Below are positions 1 through 11,283 of a stretch of 64,000 nt of DNA, piece by piece. Both the position numbers and the translations under genes were made by a program. The notes beneath the pieces are model-generated. The model was not told the origin of the DNA. It saw nothing but the letters and a program-made list of their open reading frames with translations, and ran no database searches. Source of the DNA: Sodiomyces alkalinus F11 (Eukaryota; Ascomycota; Sordariomycetes; Glomerellales; Plectosphaerellaceae); the NCBI RefSeq assembly GCF_003711515.1, contig NW_021167084.1:2025932-2089931 (forward strand), written 5' to 3'. Every line of letters starts with the position of its first letter. Position 1 is the first letter of the stretch.

Positions 1-262
1 TGGACCCTTGGTCTCACATAAGCCATTCCTCCGTGCCTGTTACCTGCCCTTTCTGGTGAGAAATTCACCCTGCTGAGCTGCAGGAAAATGCACGTGGACA
101 CGATGGCCGAGATAGGCTTGTTACTGGGTGTCTGTTGAAGAGTGGTGAGCCGTGGGTTCAGCCGTGACCTCATCTCTCTTTGCACATGGACCGAGTATCC
201 ACGATCGAGACGTTTGGTGATACAGACTCTTCTTGAGTCACTTGACCTGAGACAATTTCAAC

Positions 263-268
263 TATAAA
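263..268 (+). promoter_or_regulatory. TATA box of the small secreted protein gene
   Basis: A TATAAA hexamer lies about 145 nt upstream of the ATG at 413. It is followed by a pyrimidine-rich leader, the usual layout for strongly expressed fungal secreted-protein genes. This is seen in the sequence; promoter function is inferred. Confidence 0.5.
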
Positions 269-412
269 AGGAAGGGATCATCGTCTTGTTTTCGTTGAAT
301 CCTAACTCCCAGCCTCCATCACAACACAGCACTCCGTCTTCAAAGGGTCTTACTCAGTCTTCTTCAGCTTTTACACTCTCCATTCAGCTTTAAGCTCTTA
401 AGTACAGACAAA

Positions 413-1161
413 ATGTACTTCTCCTCCGCTCTCGTCGCCAGCCTCGGCCTCCTGGGCATGACTCAAGCCGGCCCCGTCGCTCCCCTCGCCGCCCGCGACG
501 TGGTCAGCTTCACCGTCGAGAAGACTGCCTCTGGCGAGATTGAGTCCTTCGCCAACGCCACTGCCCTCGGCGTCGACATCTTCGGCGACATCCCCGACGA
601 CGGCGTCCGCGAGGGCGACCACGTTACCGCCGAGCCCGGAACCAAGGCCTGGGCTTGGATCCGTGCCCAAATCGACATCGACTGGGACACCGTCCCCACC
701 GAGCAGCTTGAGAAGCGCCAGGGCTGGGCCAACATTGGTATTGGCATGTGGGCCCAGGACAACTGTAAGTGAACAAATCCTGTCCCAGCCTAATTCATCA
801 TATCCTCTTCGTTCAAGAACACTTTTTGGCAGAACAACATTCACTTACACGAGACATAGGCCAGGGTCACGCGGCCTACTGGGATAATGTCCAATATAAC
901 GTGCACCATTACGACACCATCAACTACTTCTCCATCGGCATTCGCCACCGAGGTCTCCGCAGCGGTGAGCAGCTCGATGTTAGCCGCCTGAGTGGCAGCG
1001 ACTGGTGCGGCCACTATGTAAATACCATTGCCTCTCCCTCTGGCAGTAAGTCTTACCTCAACTTCCACCCATCTTTTTTATGACCTTGGCTAATCATGTG
1101 GTTTGCAGCCGGATGCGGTCATGTCGGTCCCATCAACTGCTTCCGCCTGTGGCTCAACTAA
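413..1161 (+). CDS. Small secreted cysteine-containing protein with Kex2-type propeptide
   Basis: Three exons (413-764, 860-1045, 1109-1161) encode 196 aa. Introns 765-859 and 1046-1108 have GTAAGT/GTAAGT donors and TAG/CAG acceptors and keep frame. Residues 1-19 form a signal peptide ending TQA-G. A propeptide follows up to a dibasic Lys101-Arg102 site, typical of Kex2 cleavage, so the predicted mature chain is residues 103-196. The mature part has four cysteines (118, 167, 182, 190), enough for two disulfides, and is rich in aromatic residues and His. I recognise no enzyme motif. Size, secretion, dibasic maturation and cysteines fit a fungal small secreted protein: an effector-like, antimicrobial or cell-wall-active peptide. 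Function is unknown. A TATA box precedes the gene. Confidence 0.85.
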
Positions 1162-2001
1162 GTTGTTAAGGAATGGGGGAGCACTGAGCACCTGGTGAGT
1201 GGTGTCGGTGCCGAAAGTGAACTTGGAATCTCGAGTCTCGCGGTGGAGGTGGAGGGTGAGGGTTTTGCACAGCCCAGAGAGCCACGGGACTCAGCTATAA
1301 GTACATGGGGACTGGTGGTGTGGTCTCTACCTGCAATCGTGATTTCTTGTCACTCATTCAATTCCGCACGATTCTGCCTTCCGAGCTCAGTACACATAGT
1401 ATAGCCCTCAATTTCGAATGCTGATCAGCTTCTACAATGGTTGCAGTGTGTCGTTCTTGGTTTCGTGGTGGTGGTGGCTTGGGCTGTGTTAAGGCTCCAT
1501 AGAAACGGAATTATTAAAATGATCATTGATGTGATTAGACCTAGACCGTCAGTAGTGGTGTTATTCATAACTCTTGGCTGGGTGAGACCCATTGCGTGAT
1601 GCTGTTTCGCTATAGGTACCTTCACGTTTGCCATTGAAAGTTTCAAGGAATGCCCCCTGTGTCGTTGCCCCCCGGACCTCGGTGCTTCGGCGACACTCGG
1701 CCCCACAAGGACCGGCCCGTCATATACCCCACACGCCGACCCCGGAAGACGGCCCTAATTCCACACGTGTGTCCCCCGAGGGTTTCCAAAAGAAGGCTTC
1801 AGCGTCAGCATTGTATCATACACTCCAGAGTCAATTCAAGTAGACAGGACAGGAACCCACAACTCCGGCATTCTTGAAGACAACGCATCATGGACTTTAA
1901 AATGACCCCCGAGTGACCGAGTCGCGAGGTAACCGACGTTTCTTCTTCATCTTGCCTCATATTAAACTATTCACATACTCTTCCCTTGTTACCCTGTTAA
2001 C
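1162..2001. other. Intergenic, no gene seen
   Basis: This holds the 3' flank of the small secreted protein gene and the approach to a possible relic. ORFs here are short, overlap on both strands and lack family features or splice-compatible partners. Confidence 0.6.
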
Positions 2002-2264
2002 ATGTCCCCGCCTACCTGCGACTTTCACCAGTTGCGAGACTCGATCGAGGACATCTGGGGTCCTCGGACTCCGTAATTAACCAGTCCGACATCTGTCTCG
2101 TCAACTGGCCGATGATCGACTACTTCGAGAACCCCATCATCGATGTTGCGTGCTGCCCGTTCCAAATCCCGCTGGGTGCTTTGATTCCGCGGGACCGACC
2201 TACCTATGCCCACGACGTCCGGTATGAAGACCTGCAACATTCACGTCACGACGACAAGGACTAA
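2002..2264 (+). pseudogene. Possible decayed coding relic
   Basis: An ATG at 2002 opens a frame that stops at a TAA after about 24 codons. A second plus-strand frame then runs to the TAA just before 2265 and contains a protein-like stretch around DICLVNWPMIDYF. That motif faintly recalls the substrate-domain region of fungal FAD-dependent oxidoreductases, which often read like NWPQxDY, but nothing else of such a gene is present: no dinucleotide-binding motif and no flanking exons. It may be the frameshifted remnant of a lost gene or chance. Confidence is low. Confidence 0.25.
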
Positions 2265-2361
2265 CAAACAGAGGAATTCAAGTCGTTTATTTAGATCCCC
2301 AATCATAGGCTAACCCAAGATTTAGTCCAAGTCGGGGAATCATATCATGTATCATTTGATG

Positions 2362-3311
2362 CTATTGACATATTTGGAGGTCCTTGCTCTCGGTGTACCA
2401 GCCATCAGCCTCAGCACCACCGTTGCGGAAGTAACCAAGAGCCTCCTCCTCACCACGGAGAACCCAGCGGAAGAAGTGCTGCGCAGCCCTGCCGAAGATT
2501 CCGCCGCGGGGTTCGTGGTAGGTGCCGCCGTGGCCAACATCAACGTTACCCACCCAAGTCGGGACACCAGGTCTGACAGCACGGAAGTCACGCATGCCCT
2601 GCAAGTCATCGATTAGCCCATTGCCTTTTCTCCACAGCCGCCAAGTAGTTCAAACAAAGCAAAGGGCAAACTTACGTTCTCGTAGGCGATGTCGCTCGGC
2701 CCACCAAGGAAGAAGAAGATGGGAACACTGATAGCTCCCAAAGTGTTATCAGTTTGGCCGGGATCCAGGGTGCCCGAGTTGAAGATGCCGAACGCAGTGA
2801 CGCGGGGGTCCTGGTTCTGGACATAGGCCTCGGTCCCGCCGCAGCTCATCCCCGCCGCGGCGATCTGCGAGGCGTCGAGGTTGGCCCAGTCGCCCTGGCC
2901 GGCGTTCTGGTGCGCCCAGTCGATGGCCGCGCGCATCATCTCGGGGGAGGTGCCGCCCTGGCCGCCCGGGGTGCCCGATGCGAGGACGAGGATGCCCCAG
3001 GCGGCGAGCTCCTCAAGGAAGGGGCCGTGGCCGCCCACGGGGTCGGCGCTGCAGGCGCCGTTACCCCAGACGACGACGGGGATACTGTCGAAGGCGTTCA
3101 TGTCCTGGGGGCGGAAGATGGTGTGGCCCGGAAGAGACTGGTCCACGTAGTAGGTCTGTGTTGTACCCTTTGGTCAGCTGTTTTGTCTTGCATATTGCCA
3201 TGATCGTGCTATCACGAGCGGAGAGAAAAGGTTCGAACGCACCGTGGGGACTTGGGCCATAACGGCCTGGCTCAGGGCCAGAGCCGGGGCAAGCGCAAAT
3301 GAGGATCGCAT
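2362..3311 (-). CDS. Secreted alpha/beta hydrolase (esterase/polyester-hydrolase-like)
   Basis: Three minus-strand exons (3311-3243, 3155-2676, 2598-2362) encode 261 aa, with both introns in phase 0. The first 20 residues are a signal peptide ending VMA-Q. The body is an alpha/beta-hydrolase fold: an oxyanion-type strand VVVWGNGACS, the nucleophile elbow G-M-S-C-G (Ser127), an acidic residue in GGPSD (Asp178), and a C-terminal GHGG (His206) as catalytic histidine. The fold and the GxSxGG elbow resemble fungal and bacterial esterases of the chlorophyllase/dienelactone-hydrolase/polyester-hydrolase group. The substrate cannot be told from sequence. The enzyme is compact for the superfamily and has no lid domain or binding module. 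Small introns and the intact triad argue for a working gene. Confidence 0.85.
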
Positions 3312-5323
3312 CTTGGAGGATTTCGTTGTGAGAATGATGCCCGGACTGAGTTCAAGGCGTACTGTACTGTTGCTGTGGGTGACTTTAAATGTTCAGATCT
3401 GCTTGCTGTTTGCAACGGAGATATCACATCCTCTTTAATAGACTCTCAGGGACAGGCCTTGGTCTATTAATACGCCGGAGCTCTTGCCAACCCCAGGTCC
3501 ATTCCCATTCCAAGTTCAGATTTGCCGAACGTTAAGCTTTTGCCCTGCTGATCTTGATACAGATCCCCGTTTACACTCTTTACACTCACAGTTAAGATCA
3601 GCGAAGTTGACCAGAAATATATGAGATCTCTGGACATGCGCTCCAATAGTTAATTTACCGCGAGTCACTAACCCCACGATCACATCTCATATAAATTAAA
3701 TCGTCTTTCTCTAAACTACGGCGACCCAATAGCGGGTATTAGGTGGACATTTGCTGTTACGTATTATCTTGGGGGGGGGGGGGTTCTTGGTTGCTTTCTT
3801 TAATTGTAGAACATAGTAAGTAGTTGAGCGTACACTATTGCCTCTACCGAGGCATTATCTCAGTAGAGGCTGAGTACCTACGGGTAAATATGTATATCGA
3901 CAGCCAAGTTAGGGAACTGTGACGTCATGGTCGCCCATGTGCCGGGCGGGGTAATACGGGGTAATACGGGGTTCACTAGCGCTTCGGCTTTTTTAGATGC
4001 GGGGCTCCCGATGATGATCGGTGACCTATCGGTCCTCGCAGTACACGTGGAGTAGAAGCCGGTTCCGAGTCCAAGAAGGAAAAACATCTACATTGCTACC
4101 CATCACCATCCCCTTTCTGTCCCTCCCTTTTTCCTTTGCTGTCTCCTATCGATGGAAGGTTCTCTCCACTCCGTTCAAGCTAAGCTGCAGATGTCTGCTC
4201 GAAGATTTAACCACGGCCCACGCGGATCTGGGTTAATTGACCGGCAAAATGCCCGCTCTCCGTTGCTGGCAGCAATGATATGATGTCGCCACTCGCTTTC
4301 CAGAACAAGCATCGCTTGCGAATGAACGGTTGCTCCAAGGCTCCAATTTCCACCGCGGTTCGTTTGAAACGACGACGGCCGGGTTACCATTTGCCGGTTT
4401 TCGCATTTTTGCCTTCAGTCTCGACTAACTTGGGCAATGCGTAGGTGTCAAGTCTTTCCTCTATTTGTTTTCTGTCGGAGTCTGATAAAATAAAGTATTT
4501 GCGACGTTCTGCGCTACTATGCTACTGAGGAGGTGAACTGTACCACGGGGGAGAGCAGAGGACGCAGGGGGCCGTGAGCGAGCCTTGGCCCTCGTTCCAA
4601 GCACGATCAAGCAACGAAGTCCAACACAGCCAAACACACCATACCTGCACCTAGGACAATATAATCACCTAGGCAAAATAGGCCATTTCCTTGCCCATCA
4701 AAACGGGGAGGGTGAAATTACGTCCCAAAGAAATCGGGCTGAGGGGTTGCTAAATATCATATGACTAGCGACGGGATCGTATGTACAATGTTCTGTCCGA
4801 TCAAATTGCTTTCAGCGCGAACAAATTAAGCAAGTAATACCCAAAATACTGCCGCCGACGCAGATCAGGGATGCTGTGCGACTGGCCGCTTACTGATGTG
4901 CTTACATTTTTCAGGCAGCTGCTCACCCCCGAAAAAAAGAGAGGCATATAGAAAATGCAGGATTCTACGTAGAAATTCAGGAACCTTCAAGAAGAAGGGA
5001 GTAACCTCTTCATGACTGCATCCATTGAATACGATGGCCGCACTGAGACGTATAATACTTGAAATAATAAAACACAGCCCATGAGATTGGGAACCAGGAG
5101 ACTTAATTCATGAAACCCACGATATTCATTTTGTCTTGCACAGCATCGAAACAAGAATCTGCTCGTCAATAACTCCACTGGAGCCAAAGCAAATATACGA
5201 CCTATTCGCCCCATTTGCTAAACATTGAGCACATGCAATTACAAACGTTCCCCTCTCTTCCTCGACACATAGATTAATCTTCACCAACGGATTTAAGTCC
5301 TTTCCGTCGCGCCCATCAACACT
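3312..5323. other. Two-kb intergenic region
   Basis: The region separates the divergent hydrolase and EthD genes. It contains a 13-G homopolymer at 3771-3783 and a tandem GGGGTAATAC duplication near 3950-3970. The few ORFs (3878-4087, 4021-4236, 4987-5214) have no recognisable features and overlap on opposite strands. I see no supported gene. Confidence 0.6.
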
Positions 5324-5701
5324 ATGGTCTTCAGTAGCATGATCTTCGCCGCGCGAAGAGCCGGCATCACGCACGAAGAATTCAAGAAGCGCTACGAACA
5401 GCATATGCGCATGGTGGAGGAGATTTGTGGCGACGCAATGCCGCTCTCTCACACGAGGTGGTACCTGAAACACGAAGGAGCCGACGATAAGCCAGTACTG
5501 CTGGCGGGCAAGGCCGACGAAATGCGTTATGATGCGATCGTGCAGCTCGTGTTTGAAGACGAGGCCGCGTATCGCAGGTTCTACAGCGCTTTATTAACAG
5601 AGGAAGCCAATGCCAGAATTGAGGCAGACGAAGCCGGATTCTGGGACCGGGAGAAAATGCAAGTGGCCGTTATCGGGGATGTTAAGGAAACGAAGAAATA
5701 A
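5324..5701 (+). CDS. EthD-domain small protein
   Basis: A single exon encodes 125 aa. The fold is a dimeric ferredoxin-like alpha/beta barrel of the EthD family: an N-terminal strand (MVFSSMIFAARR), the helix with THEEFKKRYEQHM where family members carry a conserved His, a Tyr/Trp-rich middle (HTRWYL), and a C-terminal acidic helix with FEDEAAYRRFY. In fungi, EthD proteins assist ether or aromatic degradation, or act as small cyclases or decarboxylases in polyketide pathways. No polyketide synthase lies in this window, so the role is open. The ATG follows a CAACACT context, and the gene sits about 0.5 kb upstream of a Zn2Cys6 regulator on the same strand. Confidence 0.85.
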   Translation: MVFSSMIFAARRAGITHEEFKKRYEQHMRMVEEICGDAMPLSHTRWYLKHEGADDKPVLLAGKADEMRYDAIVQLVFEDEAAYRRFYSALLTEEANARIEADEAGFWDREKMQVAVIGDVKETKK

Positions 5702-6245
5702 GGGATGAACAGTGAACTGGGTTGTGTTCCTCGGCGGGTGTGAGAGGGGAAGAGAGGGGAGTATTCGCATTGACAGGCATAGGACATGAACTGCGGTAAC
5801 AGACAAACTGGCAGACTACGATGCTACCCCCGGGATAATAATCCAGACGATAATAAAGTCTGGCTTTGCATCCAACTTCGTCTTACAAGAGACATGCTCG
5901 CCTAGCGAAGCGTATCTCCGGGCCATCTGGTATAAAGTGCTACCAGTTGTCATTTAGCCCCTCCAAATGGCACGTGAGTTACCCCGCACCGCACCCCACA
6001 TTGCCGTTCCATTTGACCCTGATTTGACCCCGCTATTGGCCTTTTACCGGTTTCTCCGCACCATTCAGGTCAAGCGGCAAGGCGAATCAAATTCTTCCCC
6101 TCCCTTTCATCCTCCAGTCTCCTCCCGAGTTCCCCTTCCCCTTCTCTCGAGGATTCCGCCGAGGTTTGCTGGGTATCCATTCTCGCACCTTCCCCCGATC
6201 CCTTACAGAACATCGACCCTACCTATGGATTGTCGATGAGACGAC
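5702..6245. other. Promoter region of the Zn2Cys6 regulator
   Basis: No gene is seen. The stretch becomes pyrimidine-rich toward 6245, as fungal leaders do. Confidence 0.6.
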
Positions 6246-8532
6246 ATGGCTCAATCAGGGTCGTCCGGTGCAGATGGCCTGGAACCCATGTCCCGTCCCC
6301 ACAGCTTAAGGACTCGTGCCAGTCGCGCACCCCGTGTTCGAGCCTGTACGATTTCCCCCCCCCCTTTGCTGTCAAAGACTCTCTGTTGGTATCTTTAACG
6401 TCCTAACTGAAAGGTTATCATCTAGGCGCAGAATGCAGGAGACACAAGATCAGGTGCGAGGTGAGACGTGGAGAGCTGGCCTGTGCCCGGTGTCTCCGTA
6501 CCGGCCTCGAATGTGTGCCTCATGACCCTTCCCAAAAACTGCAAGAGGAAGATGCGGCGTACGTCTCAATCTGAACCCAGCAAGTCATGAGCTTGTTCCA
6601 ACTTCCCTCACCCTTACTAACATTCCATGCCTATTCAATTCTAGATGGAAAGCTCAAGCAACAGCCCAGATCCATCAACTGCAGTCTGCTGTCAAAGCAC
6701 TCCTTCAGCGGGATCACCTCCCAGATCTGAACAATTTTCCCGAGAATGTGTCTGCTTCTGTCTCCGTTAGTCCCGCGGACTCCGCCCTAAAGAACATGTC
6801 GACAACGGAATCCGTCATAGCCCCGATCGATGCGAGAGATGACGACTCGTCCGACCGCCAGAATGACGACGACCCCGGTCTCGTGCAAGCACCCATGAGT
6901 AACCTATACGAGCTTACGAAAGCCTCGAACCCCAGCCATCAGGCCAGCGTTCTGGCGCGACAGCAGACGAATCCCATCGAAGAAGACTTGATAGCAAGGG
7001 GCATCGTGTCTCTTTCCGAGGCCGAGAAGCTCTTCGCGAGGTTCATGAAGAACCACAATCCCCTCCTATGGGGCGGCATCATCCTCCCGCACCGGACCTT
7101 CCACGAGGTCCGCCGAGTCTCCATGCTGCTATCGACAGCCGTCATGACCATAGCCGCCCTCCACACCGCCGGGTGCGCCGACACGCTACAACGATGCTAC
7201 GACGCTTTCGTATCCCTTGTCAGCAGCTCGTGCCTATCAAGGAACCATAACCTGGACGACGTCCGCGCCCTGTGCCTCGGCGCCTTCTACCTCCCCAACC
7301 TCAGCTGGCGGATATCAGGCCAAGCCGTCCGCATGGCCGCCGAGATGAACGTCCACCACTCCTTCCAGAAGCTCCTCGGCGGCGACGTCCGCCACGCCGA
7401 GCGCGTGAGGCTGTGGTACGCCCTCTACGTGTGCGACCGGCACTTCAGCATCGCCTACGGTCGACCCTCGTCCATGTGCGACGACGCCGCAGTGCGCGGT
7501 GTCGAGCGCTTCATCGAGCTGAATCCGGCCCTCGTCCCGGGCGACATCCGCATATCGGCCCAGGTCGCCCTCTTCAAGATCCTCACCGACGCCCACCAGG
7601 AGTTTGGCAGTGACCAGACCCAGCCCCTGACCGAGCAGGACCTCGACAAGCTGCGCGGCTTCAATATCGCCATCGAGCAGTGGCGGCTCTTCTGGCAGCC
7701 CCGCTCCGCCGATATGACGGGTATCGGGACGTACCCTTCCAAGGGAGTAGTGCTCTATTACCATTTCGCCCGCTTCCAACTTAACTCCCTCGCCCTGCGC
7801 GGCCTCCAGTGGCCCAGTAGCAGCGGCAGCAGCAGCAGCAGCAGCAGCGACGAAAAACAACAACAAAATCACCACCCGGAGCCGCCGCCGGCCGTGTGGC
7901 TGAACCGTCGCGAGGCCGCCATGGCTGCCATATCTGCCGCGACGAGCACCCTCGTCACCATCGTTGCCGAGGAGGACATTCGCCGCGCCCTCACCGGCGT
8001 GCCCCTCTTCACGCATGCCCAAGTGGCATTCTGCGCGACGTTTCTGCTCAAGATCGCGGCGATATGGGCGCGCGGCGGTGAGGATAGCCTGTCGCAGGTA
8101 TTAGGTCTGGGATTCAACCTGGCTGAAGTGCTCTCGCTCACGCGCCGGTCCGCCGAGGTCCTCTCCGAAGTGTCGGAGCAGGTCAGCGAGAAGCACCTTA
8201 CCAGGATCGTGGTGGCGGGGATTCAGGAGATGATGCATCGCGTCAAGTTGCCTGAAGCTGAAGGACACGATGGTGTTGCTTCGGGTGCTGGTACGGCTTC
8301 TGCCGCAAAGTCCAATGGTGAGCATCCCGCGCTTGGGCGTCCGCCGGCCGGTACGGATCTCAGGAACACGGGTGCCGCGGCGGATTTTGCCATGGAGCAG
8401 ATGGGCGATGGTGCCCAGGACATGATGTACAGTATGGACTTGGACAGTCTGGTGGGGTTACTGGAGTACGGATCGGATCAGTTCTTGGATACCAATGATT
8501 TTGGGACTGGGTACTGGGGCCCGCCGGTTTAA
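6246..8532 (+). CDS. Zn2Cys6 (Gal4-type) fungal transcription factor
   Basis: Three exons (6246-6345, 6426-6558, 6645-8532) encode 706 aa. The zinc cluster spans the first intron: Cys34 is completed by splicing, and the set is C34-x2-C37-x6-C44-x8-C53-x2-C56-x6-C63, a full six-cysteine binuclear cluster with a basic RRHKIRC helix. A linker helix follows (residues about 78-110). The middle, residues about 160-480, matches the fungal-specific transcription factor regulatory domain, including LWYALYVCDRHFSIAYGRPS. A Ser/Gln low-complexity insert lies near 365-385, and the acidic C-terminus (MDLDSLVGLLEYGSD) looks like an activation region. Overall layout is like Leu3/PrtT-class regulators, but target genes cannot be read from sequence. 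The EthD gene upstream and the SDR gene downstream on the same strand are plausible local targets (inference). Confidence 0.9.
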
Positions 8533-9232
8533 GGGCGCACATATCAAGTGCTGGCTAATATACTGTCACTTTCGAGGTTGAGGACTCCGAGGACCCGGAT
8601 CTCGGGTGCAGCTGCAGGTAAATGTGCAGATCAGGGAAGCTACCGGCGCACCGCTCCCCGCTCCCCGCTTCCCGCTTGACAGCACGTGGACAATGCCGTC
8701 GAAGTGATCCAGAAAATCAAAGGTAAGGACCTCATCAAGACCACGTGTAACTCCACGATTCCTATTCCTTGCTGCGTGGGGGTTGTCAGCTGAATTGTCA
8801 CCTGATAAATGTCCCGTCATTGGTGGATAATCGCCAATGTTCCTCGGTAAAGCCGCCGGTCGGCCGATTTACCGACCCCACCTTCGGCGATAACCCCGAA
8901 CATCCCCGCACCAGTACCCGCTTATGCGGGGAAATGCGGAGAGAACCTGTGCCCCGCCACGCCGACATAAATTATAATGTTGGCACTTTCAGGTGAGGGT
9001 CATTAATTGTCCCAATTGCACTTATGCCTTGCCCAGGACCTTGTCTTTCTTTATTTCCCTCTATGTTGTATTAAGAATATTACCCAGAATATCCCTTACC
9101 AGCAACCCTTTCATCGTGATACCCCTTGCTCTCTGTTGTCTCACCTTATTCGCCAAAGTCGAAAGCTCCAGTCCTCAACTTATCCAGTCGACTAAACTCA
9201 ACCCCCCATTCCCAGACCGCAGCACATTCACC
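8533..9232. other. Intergenic between regulator and SDR genes
   Basis: No gene is seen. It contains the inverted repeat at 8844-8875 and a pyrimidine-rich leader before 9233. Confidence 0.55.
8844..8875. promoter_or_regulatory. Inverted repeat with CGG/CCG triplets upstream of the SDR gene
   Basis: Perfect 8-bp arms TCGGTAAA and TTTACCGA flank a 16-bp GC-rich core containing CCGGTCGG. CGG/CCG triplets in inverted or everted order are the known recognition units of Zn2Cys6 dimers, and a Zn2Cys6 gene ends 0.3 kb upstream. Binding is an inference. Confidence 0.3.
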
Positions 9233-10259
9233 ATGAAAGTCCTCATTACCGGTGCTGCTGGCTTCGTTGGCCAGCTCCTGGCCAGGACACTTCTCAACGA
9301 TGACGAGGGCAAATATGACCTCATCCTAACCGACATCATCGAACCCCCCATTCCCTCAGACGCCAAGTTCGCTAGCCAGGCCAAGGCCATCAAGGCCGAC
9401 CTCCTCACCGACTCGGCCAAGGTCGTCGCGAAGGACCTCGATGCCGTCTTCATCTTTCACGGGATCATGTCGTCAGGTTCTGAAGCCGATTTTGAGCTGG
9501 GTAAGTAGTTCTTTCACCTCCCATTATCATAGCAATGAGCCGAACTCACACTTTTGGATTCGCATCACAGGCATGAAGGTCAACTTCGACTCCTCCCGCG
9601 CCCTCCTCGACAACCTCCGCACCACATGCCCTGGCATCCGGGTCGTCTACACCTCCAGCCAGGCCGTCTACGGCGGCGACGTACCCAAGCCCGTCGTCGA
9701 GACCACGCGCCCGACCCCGCAGAGCTCGTACGGCTGCGAGAAGCTCATGATCGAATACCTCCTCAACGACTTCCACCGCCGGGGCTTCCTCGACGCCGTC
9801 ATCTGCCGCCTGCCCACCATCTCCGTGCGGCCGGGGAAACCCACCGCCGCCGCCTCGTCCTTCCTGTCCGGCATGATCCGCGAGCCCATGCAGGGCCTGC
9901 CCTGCGTCATTCCCATCCAGAACCGCTCGTGGGCGCACACCCTCTCCTCCCCGCGCGTTCTCGTCGGGAATCTCATCCACGCCCTCGGTCTGCGGAGGGA
10001 TGCCCTCCCCGATTACGATCGTGTCCTCAACTTGCCTGGGATCCGCGTTACTGTGCAGGATATGATGGACGCGCTTGCTCGGGTTGGCGGGCAGGACAAG
10101 CTGCAGTACCTCTCTGAGGAGGAGGAGGAGAAGACGAAGGCTATTTTGTATTCTTGGCCTGATACCTTCGACAACACCAGGACGCTGGACTTGGGTTTCA
10201 AGAGGGATGACTTTTTCGACGATATCGTCATGGACTTTAAGGATAGTTTGAAGGCGTAG
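9233..10259 (+). CDS. NAD(P)-dependent SDR epimerase/dehydratase family protein
   Basis: Two exons (9233-9500 and 9571-10259, intron phase 1) give 318 aa. The N-terminus MKVLITGAAGFVG carries the extended-SDR nucleotide motif GxxGxxG (G7, G10, G13). An Asp in LILTDI lies where NAD-preferring enzymes bind the adenosine ribose. Active-site residues are the Ser pair in YTSSQAVYG (118-119) and Tyr143-x3-Lys147 (SYGCEK). The C-terminal half, with RLPTISVRPGKP and a ligand-binding loop, is like DenD-type D-erythronate dehydrogenases and nucleoside-sugar epimerase-like proteins, which oxidise sugar acids. Fungal homologues of this type are common, and the substrate is not established here. The first ATG with the Rossmann motif is used; a longer in-frame upstream extension lacks support. 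Confidence 0.88.
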
Positions 10260-11283
10260 AGTTAATATTTCTTGTATGATATCCAGGTTCAAGGCGCTAG
10301 GAATGACACGGTAAAATGGTATATGGCACATCATGGACGCAGGGTCGAGTACGTGTGTTTTTGCTCATACCCGCTGTTACAATATCTTACTGGACTCGAG
10401 CCTGGCTGTGTGGTCTCCGTGTCTTTGTTTGCGCGTATTATGACCGTTTGGCCACTGGCCGTCGTCAGGACTGCCAAGGCCTCGGACATAGCACGTCCAG
10501 GTCAACTGAATTGGATATAACAAGGTTCCAAAGAGAAGTATCCCTTCCATCTGGCATCTTTGACCAACTTGATCCTCAACTCTTATAGTACATAGCGAAA
10601 CCCCTGAAGATTCATATGCTCATTGTGGGTGAACCTTGCATCTTCAATGCTCTCGACACCGACCTGGACCTGGGTCACAACGGCGTCCTTGTGATCTCAA
10701 CTCGGTTAGACATGGTCTTAGCTGTAGATGAAAAGGGGCAACATTAAAGGCTGGTCAATCAGTGTTCGCCTGTTACACTTTAAGACCTGATGTCTTGGTT
10801 GGAAACTTGAATGGAACGGAGAGACTGAGCGGGACCATGAGGCCATGAAGCATTGAAAGAGGACTGTAATCCCCTCTCAAAGAGAGTTGCTTTGGCCCCT
10901 ACATACAAGATCGATGGAGTTATGGACAGTAGTGTATATAATGGGATTCAACCACTGGGAGTGGGTGAACTTTCGAAATAACACGGACAATATAAGAACC
11001 GCTCAAAACATGAAGGGACACCACGAGGGTAGAGCGACGGAGCTCTTGCAGAATCACAAAAAGGCCTTAGAATTCATCCGTGTAGAGTATAGTCATGAGA
11101 ACTAGTTGTCAAATGCATGTTTCTCGCTTAGTAGAAAGACAACGTTGATGCTCCACCGCCGCCAGTTTCGCTTAGCCCAACCATTCCGTATCCCTTGACT
11201 AAGGAGCAAGATGTTTTGACGAGTGCTGCTCCTGGTTAACCTCCCCCCTTCTCCCCAGCCTCTACAGAGAGTCCTCTGCTCGC
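10260..11283. other. Intergenic, convergent 3' flanks
   Basis: The region lies between the 3' ends of the SDR gene and the minus-strand AA9 gene. ORFs at 10272-10588 and 10887-11105 show no protein-family features. No gene is supported. Confidence 0.6.
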
